Source: an uncultured Eubacteriales bacterium
GTDB lineage: Bacteria > Bacillota > Clostridia > Oscillospirales > Acutalibacteraceae
Direction: 5' to 3'
Assembly: GCA_934394855.1 (NCBI GenBank)
Contig: CAKRRH010000002.1
Span: 1-64,000 of the forward strand
Length of the DNA: 64,000 nt
Shown piece by piece: positions 8,525 through 16,739 of the stretch. The notes under the pieces were generated by a model that searched no databases, was not told the origin of the DNA, and saw only the letters and a list, made by a program, of their open reading frames with translations. The first letter of the stretch is position 1, and the number at the start of each line of letters is the position of its first letter. A program made the position numbers and the translations under genes.

Positions 8525-10216
8525 TTATTCGGCTGTATTTTCGTTCGGATTTTCCTGATAAAATGATTTTGTCGTTTCGGGCTTATAGCTGTTGATATAA
8601 ACCGTTACGTGCATATCCGCATTGACCTTTTCGCCCTTGTCGGGTGTGATGTCAACAACCGCACCGGGGTCAACCGAAGTCGAATATTTCTTTTCCCATG
8701 AGATGTTATTCTTATTAAATCCGGCTTCAAGCAGTTTGATATATGCTTTGTCTTCGCTGAGTCCGACGACATCGGGCATATCAAACTCAAACTGACCGAG
8801 GCTGATCACAACCGTGATCGTGTCGCCTTTTCTGATCGATTCGCCCGGCTTCGGAGTTTGCGACAAAATTATGCCCTCGTCCTGGTCGCTGTATTCCTTC
8901 GACTTGATGACGATTTTATAATTTTCAACCGCTTTGACAATTTCGCTGTCTGTCGAATCAAGCACATCCGCATAGGTCTTGCGAAGCAGATCGGGCGCTG
9001 TTCCGGCGTCGGGGTCGATAATGTTTTCGCTATATGGCTCGGTCGTTGTCGCCGCTGTGGTTTCGGGCACTTCAGGATTATTGTTGCTTCTGAACAATCC
9101 GAAATATACAAGCACGAAGATCAAAACGAGCGCAACGATCGTAATGAGCATTGAAATTACGACATAATTTTTCTTGCCGCCCGATTTTGTTTTATCTGCC
9201 TTTTTGTTGTCATTTGACTCACTGTTTACTTTTGAGCGAGCGGCGGCTTTTGTAACAACCGTCGGAGTAGCCGAAATCTCATCTCTGAAGGTTTCAATGC
9301 TTTCCGTACGCTCATTCGGCAAAATCTGCAAAGCGTTTGCAAGACCTGTCATTACATATGCCGAAAGGCTGTCTGCGACAGACGCAGGAATAATCATCTT
9401 GTCGTTTGTCACTCTTGCGGTTGCCTCAGGCGGAGGTGAACCGACAAGCGAGCGGTATATTGTGGCGGCAAGACCGTAAACATCGGTCCACGGACCCTGT
9501 TCGCCGTCAAATCCATATTGCTCGATTGCGGCATATCCTTTGAACAGCTGCGCCGCCATGTCCGAACGGGCGGTTCGGGCTGCCGGCACACAAAATTCGG
9601 TCAAACGCATTTTTCCGTCCTTGCCGATGATCAGCGTGTCGGGTGAAATTCCACGGTGGATAATGTCAACCGCATGAAGTGAGGACAGCGTCTGCATCAG
9701 CGGCATGAACAACGGGCGCAGCTGATCAAATGTAAGCGCACCGCCGTTGCGGATCAGAAAATCACGCAGGGTGATCGATTCTACCGTTTCGGAAATATAA
9801 TATGCCGTTTCGTTTTCCTCAAATATATCATAGACAGGCAGGAGCGCCGAAAGGCTTCTCATTCTTGCAAGATTTCTTGCAAGCTTCAAAAACTCAGCCA
9901 TCTCGGTCTTATAAACAATATATGCCTCAGGCTTTGCCTCGACCGAATTTCCGGCTCTTGTGCAAAGTCCCGCCGGGTAATATTCACGGATTCTCACCGG
10001 AATATTAAGCTCTTTATCATAGCCTATGTATGTAACGCCCTCGCCGTTTACAGACAACACCTTGCCGACGACATAGCGCTCTGACAAAACCGCCTTTATC
10101 GGCAAAAATTCCGCATTATTCTGACGGGTATTGTCAAATTTGCAGTGCGGACACTCAGTCGCGCCGTCGGGCAATTCGTGCATACAGCCAAAACACAATT
10201 TTGATAGATCAGCCAC
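8525..10216 (-). CDS. Zinc-ribbon/PASTA membrane protein with a kinase-like (pseudokinase) domain
   Basis: 563 aa with an N-terminal zinc ribbon (CFGC 8-11, CPHC 22-25), a protein-kinase-like domain (about 46-313), one TM helix (351-373) and two extracellular PASTA-like repeats (about 407-473 and 478-543). This is the layout of PrkC/StkP-type wall-sensing kinases plus a zinc ribbon. Key catalytic residues are replaced: VAIK Lys is Arg77 (VRIR), HRD is H187-R188-G189, and DFG is T206-E207-F208. The glycine loop (NGEGVTYIG) and activation-segment Glu (AAIEQYG) remain. It therefore probably senses or scaffolds rather than phosphorylates. The start is GTG with AAAGGA 8 nt upstream. It is monocistronic and convergent with the ligase gene. 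Confidence 0.9.
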   Translation of the reverse strand: MADLSKLCFGCMHELPDGATECPHCKFDNTRQNNAEFLPIKAVLSERYVVGKVLSVNGEGVTYIGYDKELNIPVRIREYYPAGLCTRAGNSVEAKPEAYIVYKTEMAEFLKLARNLARMRSLSALLPVYDIFEENETAYYISETVESITLRDFLIRNGGALTFDQLRPLFMPLMQTLSSLHAVDIIHRGISPDTLIIGKDGKMRLTEFCVPAARTARSDMAAQLFKGYAAIEQYGFDGEQGPWTDVYGLAATIYRSLVGSPPPEATARVTNDKMIIPASVADSLSAYVMTGLANALQILPNERTESIETFRDEISATPTVVTKAAARSKVNSESNDNKKADKTKSGGKKNYVVISMLITIVALVLIFVLVYFGLFRSNNNPEVPETTAATTTEPYSENIIDPDAGTAPDLLRKTYADVLDSTDSEIVKAVENYKIVIKSKEYSDQDEGIILSQTPKPGESIRKGDTITVVISLGQFEFDMPDVVGLSEDKAYIKLLEAGFNKNNISWEKKYSTSVDPGAVVDITPDKGEKVNADMHVTVYINSYKPETTKSFYQENPNENTAE

Positions 10217-10269
10217 AAAATCATTCCTTTCGGGAGAGATATTTTTTGCAATGTTTATCTTTAAATGTG

Positions 10270-10298
10270 ATTATACGATAAAACAACCTTTTTTACAA
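10270..10298 (-). promoter_or_regulatory. Promoter of the pseudokinase gene
   Basis: Reverse strand TTGTAA, 17-nt spacer, perfect TATAAT, about 55 nt upstream of the GTG start. Confidence 0.72.
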
Positions 10299-10336
10299 GC
10301 AAAATTACAAAACTGTAACTAATTTACACAAAAAAA

Positions 10337-11071
10337 TCATTCTTCGGGCAGGTTGTCAAGATTATGCCATACATTTTGAACATCATCGTTGTCCTCAAGC
10401 GCCTCAAGAAGCTTTTGCATATTCTTCATTGCGTCCTCGTCGGTGATCGATGTAAATGTTGACGGATAATATTCGGGGTCTGCCGTTTCGCAGGTATATC
10501 CCTTTTTCTCAAGCGCTTCTCTGACATTTCCGACTTCGTTCGGGTCGGTGATTATTTCAAAAACGCCGTCGTTTGCCGCAAAATCATCTGCGCCGCACTC
10601 AAGAGCATCCTCCATAACGGTGTCCTCGTCAAGACCCTCTGCATTGATTGCAATGTAACCTCTGCGGGTGAACATGAACATGACCGAACCCGGTGTGCCC
10701 ATGTTTCCGCCGTATTTGTCGAAGAAATGGCGCATATCTCCGGCTGTGCGGTTGCGGTTGTCGGTAAGGCACTCGACAATGATTGCAACGCCGCAAGGAC
10801 CGTAGCCCTCATAGATTGTTTCCTCATAGTTATCGGTGTTGCCTGCACCGCTTGCCTTTTTGATGATACGCTCAATGTTATCATTAGGCACATTAAGCGA
10901 TTTTGCCTTTGCAATGCAGTCACGGAGCTTTGAGTTTACATTCGGGTCTGGACCGCCTGCTTTAACGATAACCGACATTTCTCTGCCGATTTTTGTAAAT
11001 ACCTTTGCACGAGCTGCGTCGTTTGCGCCCTTTTTGCGCTTGATGTTGTTCCATTTTGAATGTCCGGACAT
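10337..11071 (-). CDS. yebC: YebC/PmpR-family translation/transcription factor
   Basis: A 244-aa cytoplasmic protein of the TACO1/YebC family, now linked to relief of ribosome stalling at proline-rich stretches and earlier annotated as a transcriptional regulator. The N-terminal signature MSGHSKWNNIKRKKGANDAARAK-type start is clear, followed by GREMSVIVKAGGPDP and GYGPCGVAIIVECLTDNRNRT. The length is standard. The RBS AAAGGA precedes ATG by about 12 nt. It is transcribed alone, with a roughly 140-nt structured leader. No strong terminator follows, only a weak AT-rich hairpin around 10303-10325, so some readthrough toward the pseudokinase gene is possible. Confidence 0.95.
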   Translation of the reverse strand: MSGHSKWNNIKRKKGANDAARAKVFTKIGREMSVIVKAGGPDPNVNSKLRDCIAKAKSLNVPNDNIERIIKKASGAGNTDNYEETIYEGYGPCGVAIIVECLTDNRNRTAGDMRHFFDKYGGNMGTPGSVMFMFTRRGYIAINAEGLDEDTVMEDALECGADDFAANDGVFEIITDPNEVGNVREALEKKGYTCETADPEYYPSTFTSITDEDAMKNMQKLLEALEDNDDVQNVWHNLDNLPEE

Positions 11072-11244
11072 TGTCTAATCATTCCTTTCGATATTAGCCG
11101 AATATTCCCTCTTTTGTCCGAATTTACATTGGAATACCGACCATGCAGATAAAGCGAAAATCACGCTTAAATGTCTTTGTTTTTGCGGCATCATATACCG
11201 CAAGACATAGCTATTCACTATAAAACTATATTATTTTATCACAA
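11072..11244 (-). promoter_or_regulatory. Promoter and structured leader of yebC
   Basis: Reverse strand TTGTGA (11239-11244), 16-nt spacer, TATAGT (11217-11222). The leader that follows holds two small stems, TGCGG/CCGCA near 11187-11203 and AAGCG/CGCTT near 11160-11176. No known riboswitch was recognised. Confidence 0.45.
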
Positions 11245-11301
11245 AAATTTATATTTTTCAACTCAAATTCAATACAAATCGCAAAAATTAGTAAAAAACG
11301 C

Positions 11302-11330
11302 TTGCAAAAGGCAATGATATGTGTTATAGT
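11302..11330 (+). promoter_or_regulatory. Promoter of the ACT-hom-ask operon
   Basis: TTGCAA, exact 17-nt spacer, TATAGT. It lies downstream of the first in-frame ATG of the ACT gene's reading frame, so translation must start later (TTG at 11424). Confidence 0.75.
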
Positions 11331-11423
11331 GTATTCTACACGAATACAAAAGTTCACCACAGACGGACAAAACGCATACAATATTATAACATAAATTGTC
11401 GTGAAAAAGAGGGGGCGGCGCCT

Positions 11424-11879
11424 TTGGAAGATTTCATTACACAAAACGAAAAGAATATGATACTTGTCGACTCAAAGGTACTTCCCGAAACATACATCAA
11501 GGTGTTGGAGGCAAAACGGCTGATCGAATCGGGCGAAATGCGCTCGGCGTCGGAGGCTTGCTCGGCTGTCGGGATTTCACGAAGCGCCTTTTATAAATAT
11601 AAGGATCACATTTACGATTACAACGACTCATCGGGGCGCATCGTCACGGTATATGCGGTGTTGCTCGACAGAGCGGGAATACTCTCTAAGCTGATGTCGG
11701 TGCTCTATGAAAGCGGCGCTAACATAATGACGGTAAACCAAAACATACCCTCGGGCGGGCGCGCGGCGGTTTCAGTGTCGTTTAGGACAGGTCAGCTCAA
11801 GATGAGCGTCGGCGAGCTTTTGATAAAGCTGAAAGAATTGGACGGCGTGCGAAACATTCAACAGGTTTCGGGTCAATGA
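11424..11879 (+). CDS. ACT-domain regulator, UPF0735/PheB type
   Basis: A 151-aa protein with an N-terminal DNA-binding-like helical segment (VLPETYIKVLEAKRLIESG, EACSAVGISRSAFYKYKD) and a C-terminal ACT domain (about 75-150, starting IVTVYAVLLDRAGILSKLMSVL), which usually binds an amino acid. The start chosen is TTG at 11424 with AGAGGGGG 8 nt upstream; upstream in-frame codons overlap the promoter. It sits directly before hom and ask, so it is a likely amino-acid-responsive regulator of this operon. This position next to homoserine dehydrogenase is common in Clostridia. Its exact ligand and target are unknown. Confidence 0.85.
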   Translation: MEDFITQNEKNMILVDSKVLPETYIKVLEAKRLIESGEMRSASEACSAVGISRSAFYKYKDHIYDYNDSSGRIVTVYAVLLDRAGILSKLMSVLYESGANIMTVNQNIPSGGRAAVSVSFRTGQLKMSVGELLIKLKELDGVRNIQQVSGQ

Positions 11880-11937
11880 AAATCAAACAATATTTTTAAT
11901 ATCAGGTTAAACAGAAGAAATGAAAGGAAAGAAAACA

Positions 11938-13176
11938 ATGATTAAAATAGCGGTAATGGGATATGGCACGGTAGGTTCGGGTGTTGTTGAGGTTTTTTAC
12001 AAAAACCGTGAGAGCATTCAGCAAAAAGCGGGTCATGAAATGGACATTAAATATATTCTCGATCTCCGTGATTTTCCGGGAGACCCTTATGAAGATAAAA
12101 TGACCAAAAACTTTGACGACATCTTAAATGACGATGAAGTTAAGATCGTCGTTGAGGTAATGGGCGGCGCAACATTTGCCTATGATTATGTTAAAAAGTG
12201 TCTTTTAAACGGCAAAAGCGTTGCAACATCAAACAAAGAATTGGTTGCAAAAAAAGGCGCTGAGCTTATCAAAATTGCAAAGGATAACAATTTAAACTTC
12301 CTGTTTGAAGCGTCGGTAGGCGGCGGAATCCCGATTTTGCGCCCGATCACCCAGTGCCTCGCGGCTAATGACATCACCGAGGTATATGGCATTTTGAACG
12401 GCACGACAAACTATATTCTCACAAAGATGATAAACGAATCCGTTCCGTTTGAGGACGCACTCAAAACCGCTCAGGAGCTTGGCTATGCGGAGCGTGACCC
12501 ATCGGCTGATGTAAACGGCGACGACGCTTGCAGAAAAATCTGCATTTTGTCTGCGCTCTCTTTCGGTAAGCACGTTTACCCCGAACAGGTTTACACAGAG
12601 GGTATTACCAAAATCACACTTGCCGATGTTGAATATGCTGAAAGCTGCGGAAATGTAATCAAACTTATCGGCAAAACCATTCATAACGAAAAGGAAAACA
12701 AGGTAATCACAACCGTTTATCCGGCATTTGTAAGTCACAAAAGCCAGATCGGTAATGTTGAAGATGTATATAATGCTGTAATGGTCAGAGGCGACGCAAT
12801 CGGCGATGTAGTATTCTATGGCAGAGGTGCGGGCAAGCTTCCGACGGCAAGCGCTGTTGTTGCGGACATAATCGACTGTGCAAAGCACCTTACCACAAGA
12901 AAGCTCATCTGCTGGGAGGACGGCAGCAACGATTATGTTATCGACTACAAGGAAGACAGCATTGCAATGTATGTCCGCATGAATGTTGAGGACATGGATC
13001 AAGCAAAAGCCGCAGTTTCTTCAATTTTCGGCGAAGTTCGCTATCTTTATGTCTCGGATCGTCCGTCAAACGAGCTTTCATTCATCACACCCGTAATGAA
13101 AGAGCGTGACTTTGACGGCAAGATTTCGCAGGTTCACGGCGATGTTGTTTCAAAAATCAGAGTTCTTGACATCTGA
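11938..13176 (+). CDS. hom: Homoserine dehydrogenase
   Basis: Reduces aspartate semialdehyde to homoserine with NAD(P)H, the branch point to threonine and methionine. It is 412 aa. The Rossmann motif GYGTVGSG is at residues 8-15, the catalytic region contains TSNKELVAKKG with conserved lysines, and GILNGTTNYILT binds substrate. A C-terminal ACT domain follows (about 345-412). The ATG at 11938 is preferred over the one at 11920 because AAAGGAAAG sits in between at proper spacing. It is co-transcribed with the ACT regulator and the aspartate kinase downstream, so two enzymes of the same pathway are made together. Confidence 0.95.
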   Translation: MIKIAVMGYGTVGSGVVEVFYKNRESIQQKAGHEMDIKYILDLRDFPGDPYEDKMTKNFDDILNDDEVKIVVEVMGGATFAYDYVKKCLLNGKSVATSNKELVAKKGAELIKIAKDNNLNFLFEASVGGGIPILRPITQCLAANDITEVYGILNGTTNYILTKMINESVPFEDALKTAQELGYAERDPSADVNGDDACRKICILSALSFGKHVYPEQVYTEGITKITLADVEYAESCGNVIKLIGKTIHNEKENKVITTVYPAFVSHKSQIGNVEDVYNAVMVRGDAIGDVVFYGRGAGKLPTASAVVADIIDCAKHLTTRKLICWEDGSNDYVIDYKEDSIAMYVRMNVEDMDQAKAAVSSIFGEVRYLYVSDRPSNELSFITPVMKERDFDGKISQVHGDVVSKIRVLDI

Positions 13177-13234
13177 ACATAAATCAGTTCAATTTAAATT
13201 TTCATAATATATTTTCAAAGGGAGATTTTATCCA

Positions 13235-14551
13235 ATGTCTTTAACAGTTGCAAAATTCGGCGGCTCATCACTCGCAAATGCCGAACAGTTCAAAAAAGTT
13301 TATAATATCGTAAAAGCGGACCCGAACCGCAGATATGTTGTCCCGTCGGCGCCCGGAAAACGCTATTCGGACGACATCAAGGTTACCGATATGCTTTACA
13401 GCTGCTATGCGATTGCGGCTGAGGGTGATGATTTTTCAAAGGAATTTGAAGCAATCAAAAAGAGATTCACCGACATTATAGATGATTTGGGGCTTGACCT
13501 TGATTTGACCCGTGAGTTCGAAAAAATCAAAGCTGCGTTCGAAAACAGCGCAGGAAGCGACTATGCAGCGTCAAGAGGCGAATATTTGAGCGGTCTTATT
13601 CTTGCAAATTATCTCGGCTATGATTTCGTGGACGCTTCAAAATGCGTCAGATTCAAAGACGACGGCAGCTTCGACATGGATTTTACAATCGAACGCACCG
13701 CTTTTCACCTTTCGCATCATGAGCGTGCCGTCATTCCCGGATTCTACGGAAAAATGCCGAATGATACGGTCAAAACATTCTCACGAGGCGGCTCGGACAT
13801 CACAGGCTCTCTTGTTGCAAGAGGCGCTAATGCGGATTTATATGAAAACTGGACAGATGTCAGCGGATTTTTGATTGCCGACCCGAGAATCGTTGATGAT
13901 CCGGACACAATCAAAACAATTACCTACAAAGAGCTTCGTGAGTTGTCATATATGGGTGCAACCGTGCTTCATGAAGACGCAGTTTTCCCTGTTCATCAGG
14001 CAGGAATCCCGATCAACATTCGCAACACAAACGACCCGACAGCCCCGGGAACAATGATCGTCGCAGAGGTAAAGGACGAGAAAAATCCGCCGAGAATCAC
14101 CGGAATCGCAGGCAAAAAAGGATTTTGCATTCTTTCAATCGAAAAAGCAATGATGAACGGCGAGCTCGGATTCGGAAGAAAGGTGCTCGGCGTTTTGGAG
14201 GACAGCAAAATCAGCTTTGAACATCTGCCGTCGGGAATCGATACAATGTCGGTCGTTGTTGACGAGAAATATTTTGCAGGCCGTGAGGACGAGCTGATAA
14301 ACGCAATCAACCGTGAGGTTCATGCCGACTCGATTCATATTGAAGACGATTTGGCGCTTGTTGCGGTCGTCGGACGAGGAATGAGAAGCTCGACAGGTAC
14401 TGCGGCAAAGGTCATCAGCGCAATCGCAAACGAGGGTATCAACATTCGTATGCTCGACCAGGGTTCAAGCGAGCTTAACATCATTGTCGGTGTAGATTGC
14501 AGCGCGTTTGAAAGGGCGGTCAAGGCAATCTACAACGCATTTCATAAATAA
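13235..14551 (+). CDS. Aspartate kinase
   Basis: Phosphorylates aspartate to start the lysine/threonine/methionine pathway. It is 438 aa. The amino-acid kinase domain begins with KFGGSSLANA (7-16), and TFSRGGSDITGSL forms the nucleotide/aspartate site. The C-terminal part carries two ACT modules (from about 300; one contains VVGRGMRSSTGTAAKVISA), which usually give feedback inhibition by lysine or threonine. The RBS GGGAG precedes ATG. It follows hom by 58 nt in the same operon. It is monofunctional, without a fused homoserine dehydrogenase. Which amino acid inhibits it cannot be decided from sequence. Confidence 0.95.
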   Translation: MSLTVAKFGGSSLANAEQFKKVYNIVKADPNRRYVVPSAPGKRYSDDIKVTDMLYSCYAIAAEGDDFSKEFEAIKKRFTDIIDDLGLDLDLTREFEKIKAAFENSAGSDYAASRGEYLSGLILANYLGYDFVDASKCVRFKDDGSFDMDFTIERTAFHLSHHERAVIPGFYGKMPNDTVKTFSRGGSDITGSLVARGANADLYENWTDVSGFLIADPRIVDDPDTIKTITYKELRELSYMGATVLHEDAVFPVHQAGIPINIRNTNDPTAPGTMIVAEVKDEKNPPRITGIAGKKGFCILSIEKAMMNGELGFGRKVLGVLEDSKISFEHLPSGIDTMSVVVDEKYFAGREDELINAINREVHADSIHIEDDLALVAVVGRGMRSSTGTAAKVISAIANEGINIRMLDQGSSELNIIVGVDCSAFERAVKAIYNAFHK

Positions 14552-14565
14552 AGAGGAAAATATAA

Positions 14566-15108
14566 ATGGATGTATTTTTTGAGCAGATTGTTGTAAGAAA
14601 ACCGTCGAATGCCGAAAAAATAATCAAGCTTCTCACGATTGTTTTCGGAATCGTCGCCGTGCTTATCATGCTGACGATTTCATTTTTGAACATTTTCGGC
14701 GCATTTTCGTTCATCTTTCTGCCGCTTGCTTTCGGAACGGCTGTGTTGCTCTATTTTTCGGTGCGCAACACCTACATCGAATATGAATATTCGCTGACAA
14801 ACGGCTCGCTTGACATTGACAAAATCAAGGGCAAGCGCAAAAGAGAGCGAATCGTTTCGGTTGAATGCTCAAATTTTGAGGAATTCGGCGAATATAATAA
14901 GCAAGTCGAGGACAGAATGAAAAACCGTGATTTCGGGGGCTTTGTTTTTGCGGCAAACCGAGATTCGGACAATTTGCTTTATGCCGTTTCAAAACACAAA
15001 CGGCTCGGCACGGTAATGATAATCATTGAGCCGAACGAAAAGGTCAGAACCGGTCTTAAAAAATTCATTCCAAGGCAGGTGCAGGGCGATGTTCTCGGTG
15101 GGCACTGA
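14566..15108 (+). CDS. Conserved two-helix membrane protein of unknown function
   Basis: 180 aa. Two hydrophobic segments (about 19-42 and 47-67) are joined by a very short turn, followed by a cytoplasm-type alpha/beta region with basic and acidic stretches (DIDKIKGKRKRERIVSVECSNF). It resembles the DUF6106-like proteins found in many Clostridia, but I cannot confirm the family. It begins 14 nt after ask with AAGAGGAAAA as RBS and overlaps the start of acpS by 20 nt, so the two are probably translated together. A link to lipid metabolism is only a guess from acpS. Confidence 0.75.
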   Translation: MDVFFEQIVVRKPSNAEKIIKLLTIVFGIVAVLIMLTISFLNIFGAFSFIFLPLAFGTAVLLYFSVRNTYIEYEYSLTNGSLDIDKIKGKRKRERIVSVECSNFEEFGEYNKQVEDRMKNRDFGGFVFAANRDSDNLLYAVSKHKRLGTVMIIIEPNEKVRTGLKKFIPRQVQGDVLGGH

Positions 15109-15457
15109 CATTCTTGATATTTCGAGAATCAAACGGCTGATCAACGATAATCCTCGCTTTTTTGAGCGATTTTACGGCGAAAACGAACAGGCGGAATTAA
15201 AACTGCGAAGCTATCCGCCTGAAACTGCGGCAGGAATGTTTTGCGCTAAGGAAGCATTTTCAAAAGCACTCGGCACAGGCGTTGTCGGATTTTCGCTGAA
15301 TGAGGTCGAGCTTTTGCATCATGATAACGGTGCCCCCTATTTAAAGCTGTCGGGCAAAGCACTTGAAATTGCAATCGAAAGACAGCTTGATTTTTCGGTC
15401 AGCATTTCTCACACAAACGACATTGCAACGGCAGTCGTCATTGCATACGGTAAATAA
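15089..15457 (+). CDS. acpS: Holo-[acyl-carrier-protein] synthase
   Basis: Transfers 4'-phosphopantetheine from CoA to a serine of apo-ACP, activating fatty acid synthesis. It has 122 aa, typical of AcpS. Mg-binding Asp lies in VGTDILDISRI near the N-terminus and the second motif FCAKEAFSKALGTG carries the catalytic Glu/Lys; the C-terminal SVSISHTNDIATAVV is also standard. The start at 15089 (MFSVGTDIL) is preferred over an upstream in-frame ATG at 15026 because family members begin just before GTDI. It overlaps the preceding membrane gene by 20 nt and ends the ask operon before a terminator. Confidence 0.94.
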   Translation: MFSVGTDILDISRIKRLINDNPRFFERFYGENEQAELKLRSYPPETAAGMFCAKEAFSKALGTGVVGFSLNEVELLHHDNGAPYLKLSGKALEIAIERQLDFSVSISHTNDIATAVVIAYGK

Positions 15458-15478
15458 CATACATTATATAAATCTAAA

Positions 15479-15507
15479 GATCTTCAGCCTTTTGAAGGTC
15501 TTTTTTT
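15479..15507 (+). terminator. Terminator after acpS
   Basis: An 8-bp stem GATCTTCA/TGAAGGTC (15479-15486/15493-15500, one G-T pair) followed by T7. Confidence 0.8.
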
Positions 15508-15641
15508 GTGTCCAAAAAGCCGAAATATCACGGATTTTACAAAAAAATCCCCCGATAATTCATTATTTGGCATGAATTTTTAGCATGAGTGCTATCAAAT
15601 GTTAAATTCGGGTTACAATAACTGAAAAAGGCGGATTTATT

Positions 15642-15696
15642 TTTACCGATATTTTACTTATCATGGATTTTACGCTTAACAAAACAGCTGTATAGT
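15642..15696 (+). promoter_or_regulatory. pst promoter with possible PhoP-box repeats
   Basis: TTTACG (15669-15674), 16-nt spacer, TATAGT (15691-15696). Upstream, TTTACC at 15642 and TTTACT at 15653 are exactly 11 nt apart, and TTAACA is at 15676. This resembles the tandem TTHACA boxes of Gram-positive PhoP sites. No phoPR genes are in the window, so phosphate control is inferred. Confidence 0.5.
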
Positions 15697-15730
15697 GGTC
15701 TTGTACTCAAATAAGAAAGGATTTTATAAA

Positions 15731-16645
15731 ATGAAAACAAAAAAAATACTCGCAATTCTTGCAGCAGCAACATTGGCTGCAACATCACTTGCCTCATGCG
15801 GCAACACAAGCACAAACAACGACGCAACCCAAGGTTCGTCAGCAGGCGGATTTGACACATCGGCTGCAATCTCGGTAATCTCTCGTGAAGAGGGTTCGGG
15901 TACAAGAGGCGCATTCATCGAGCTTTTCGAAATCGAGGAAAAGGACGCTAACGGCGACAAGGTCGACAAAACAATTGATTCTGCGGCAATCACTTCTTCA
16001 ACAGGCGTAATGCTTACTTCGGTCGCAGGCGACAAAAACGCAATCGGCTATATTTCGCTCGGCGCTCTCAACGATACGGTAAAAGCACTTAAAATCGACG
16101 GCGCAGAAGCAACGGTCGAGAATATTAAAGCAGACACCTATAAGGTAAAAAGACCGTTCAACATCATCACCAAAAAAGGTCTTTCAGATGTAGCACAGGA
16201 TTTCGTAGACTTCATTCTTTCAAAAGAAGGTCAAGAAGTAATTGAGAAAGACGGATACATCGCATCAGTTGAAAATGCTCCTGCATATGCAGGCAAAAAG
16301 CCAAGCGGAACCGTTAAGGTTGCAGGTTCATCATCGGTAACTCCGGTAATGGAAAAGCTCCAGGAAGCATATGTCAAGATCAACACTAACGCTAAAATCG
16401 AAGTAAACCAGAGCGACTCAACCACAGGCGTATCGAGTGCGGCAAGCGGTGTTTGCGACATCGGCATGGCAAGCCGTGAGCTTAAAGACAGCGAGAAAGC
16501 CGACGACATCACAGCAACGGTAATCGCAATCGACGGAATCGCAGTAATCGTAAACAAAGACAACTCGACAGACTCACTCTCAAGCGAAGCTGTCAAAGGA
16601 ATCTATACCGGCGAATTCACAAAATGGTCGGATGTAATTAAATAA
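15731..16645 (+). CDS. pstS: Phosphate-binding lipoprotein with circularly permuted halves
   Basis: Captures phosphate outside the membrane for PstCAB. 304 aa with a lipoprotein signal (lipobox LASC, Cys23). The usual two PstS segments occur in reversed order. Residues about 47-180 match the normal C-terminal half (ISVISREEGSGTRGAF, GYISLG, VKALKIDG, RPFNIITKKG). Residues about 192-304 match the normal N-terminal half (GTVKVAGSSSVTPVMEKL, DIGMASRELKDSE, VIAIDGIAVIVN, GIYTGEFTKWSDV). The phosphate-contacting loops SGTRG and GSSSV are both kept, so the fold can close as a permuted binding protein. The ATG at 15731 follows AAGAAAGGA. The first-gene position in pstSCAB-phoU supports the role. Confidence 0.9.
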   Translation: MKTKKILAILAAATLAATSLASCGNTSTNNDATQGSSAGGFDTSAAISVISREEGSGTRGAFIELFEIEEKDANGDKVDKTIDSAAITSSTGVMLTSVAGDKNAIGYISLGALNDTVKALKIDGAEATVENIKADTYKVKRPFNIITKKGLSDVAQDFVDFILSKEGQEVIEKDGYIASVENAPAYAGKKPSGTVKVAGSSSVTPVMEKLQEAYVKINTNAKIEVNQSDSTTGVSSAASGVCDIGMASRELKDSEKADDITATVIAIDGIAVIVNKDNSTDSLSSEAVKGIYTGEFTKWSDVIK

Positions 16646-16673
16646 GCAAAAACGAATAGATATGACAAAAGCA

Positions 16674-16705
16674 GCCTTTAAAAGCAACAAAACGCTTTTA
16701 AAGGC
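16674..16705 (+). promoter_or_regulatory. Intercistronic stem-loop between pstS and pstC
   Basis: A perfect 12-bp stem GCCTTTAAAAGC/GCTTTTAAAGGC with an 8-nt loop. There is no T-tract after it, so it is more likely an mRNA-stabilising or processing structure than a terminator. It could raise PstS over PstCAB. Confidence 0.7.
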
Positions 16706-16739
16706 AACGCTTACATATATAAGCGAAAGGATTAACCTT

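Noticed and set aside
12292..13002. 236-codon reverse-strand frame inside hom
   Set aside because: Antisense to a conserved gene; no RBS or promoter; residue pattern is that of a shadow frame.
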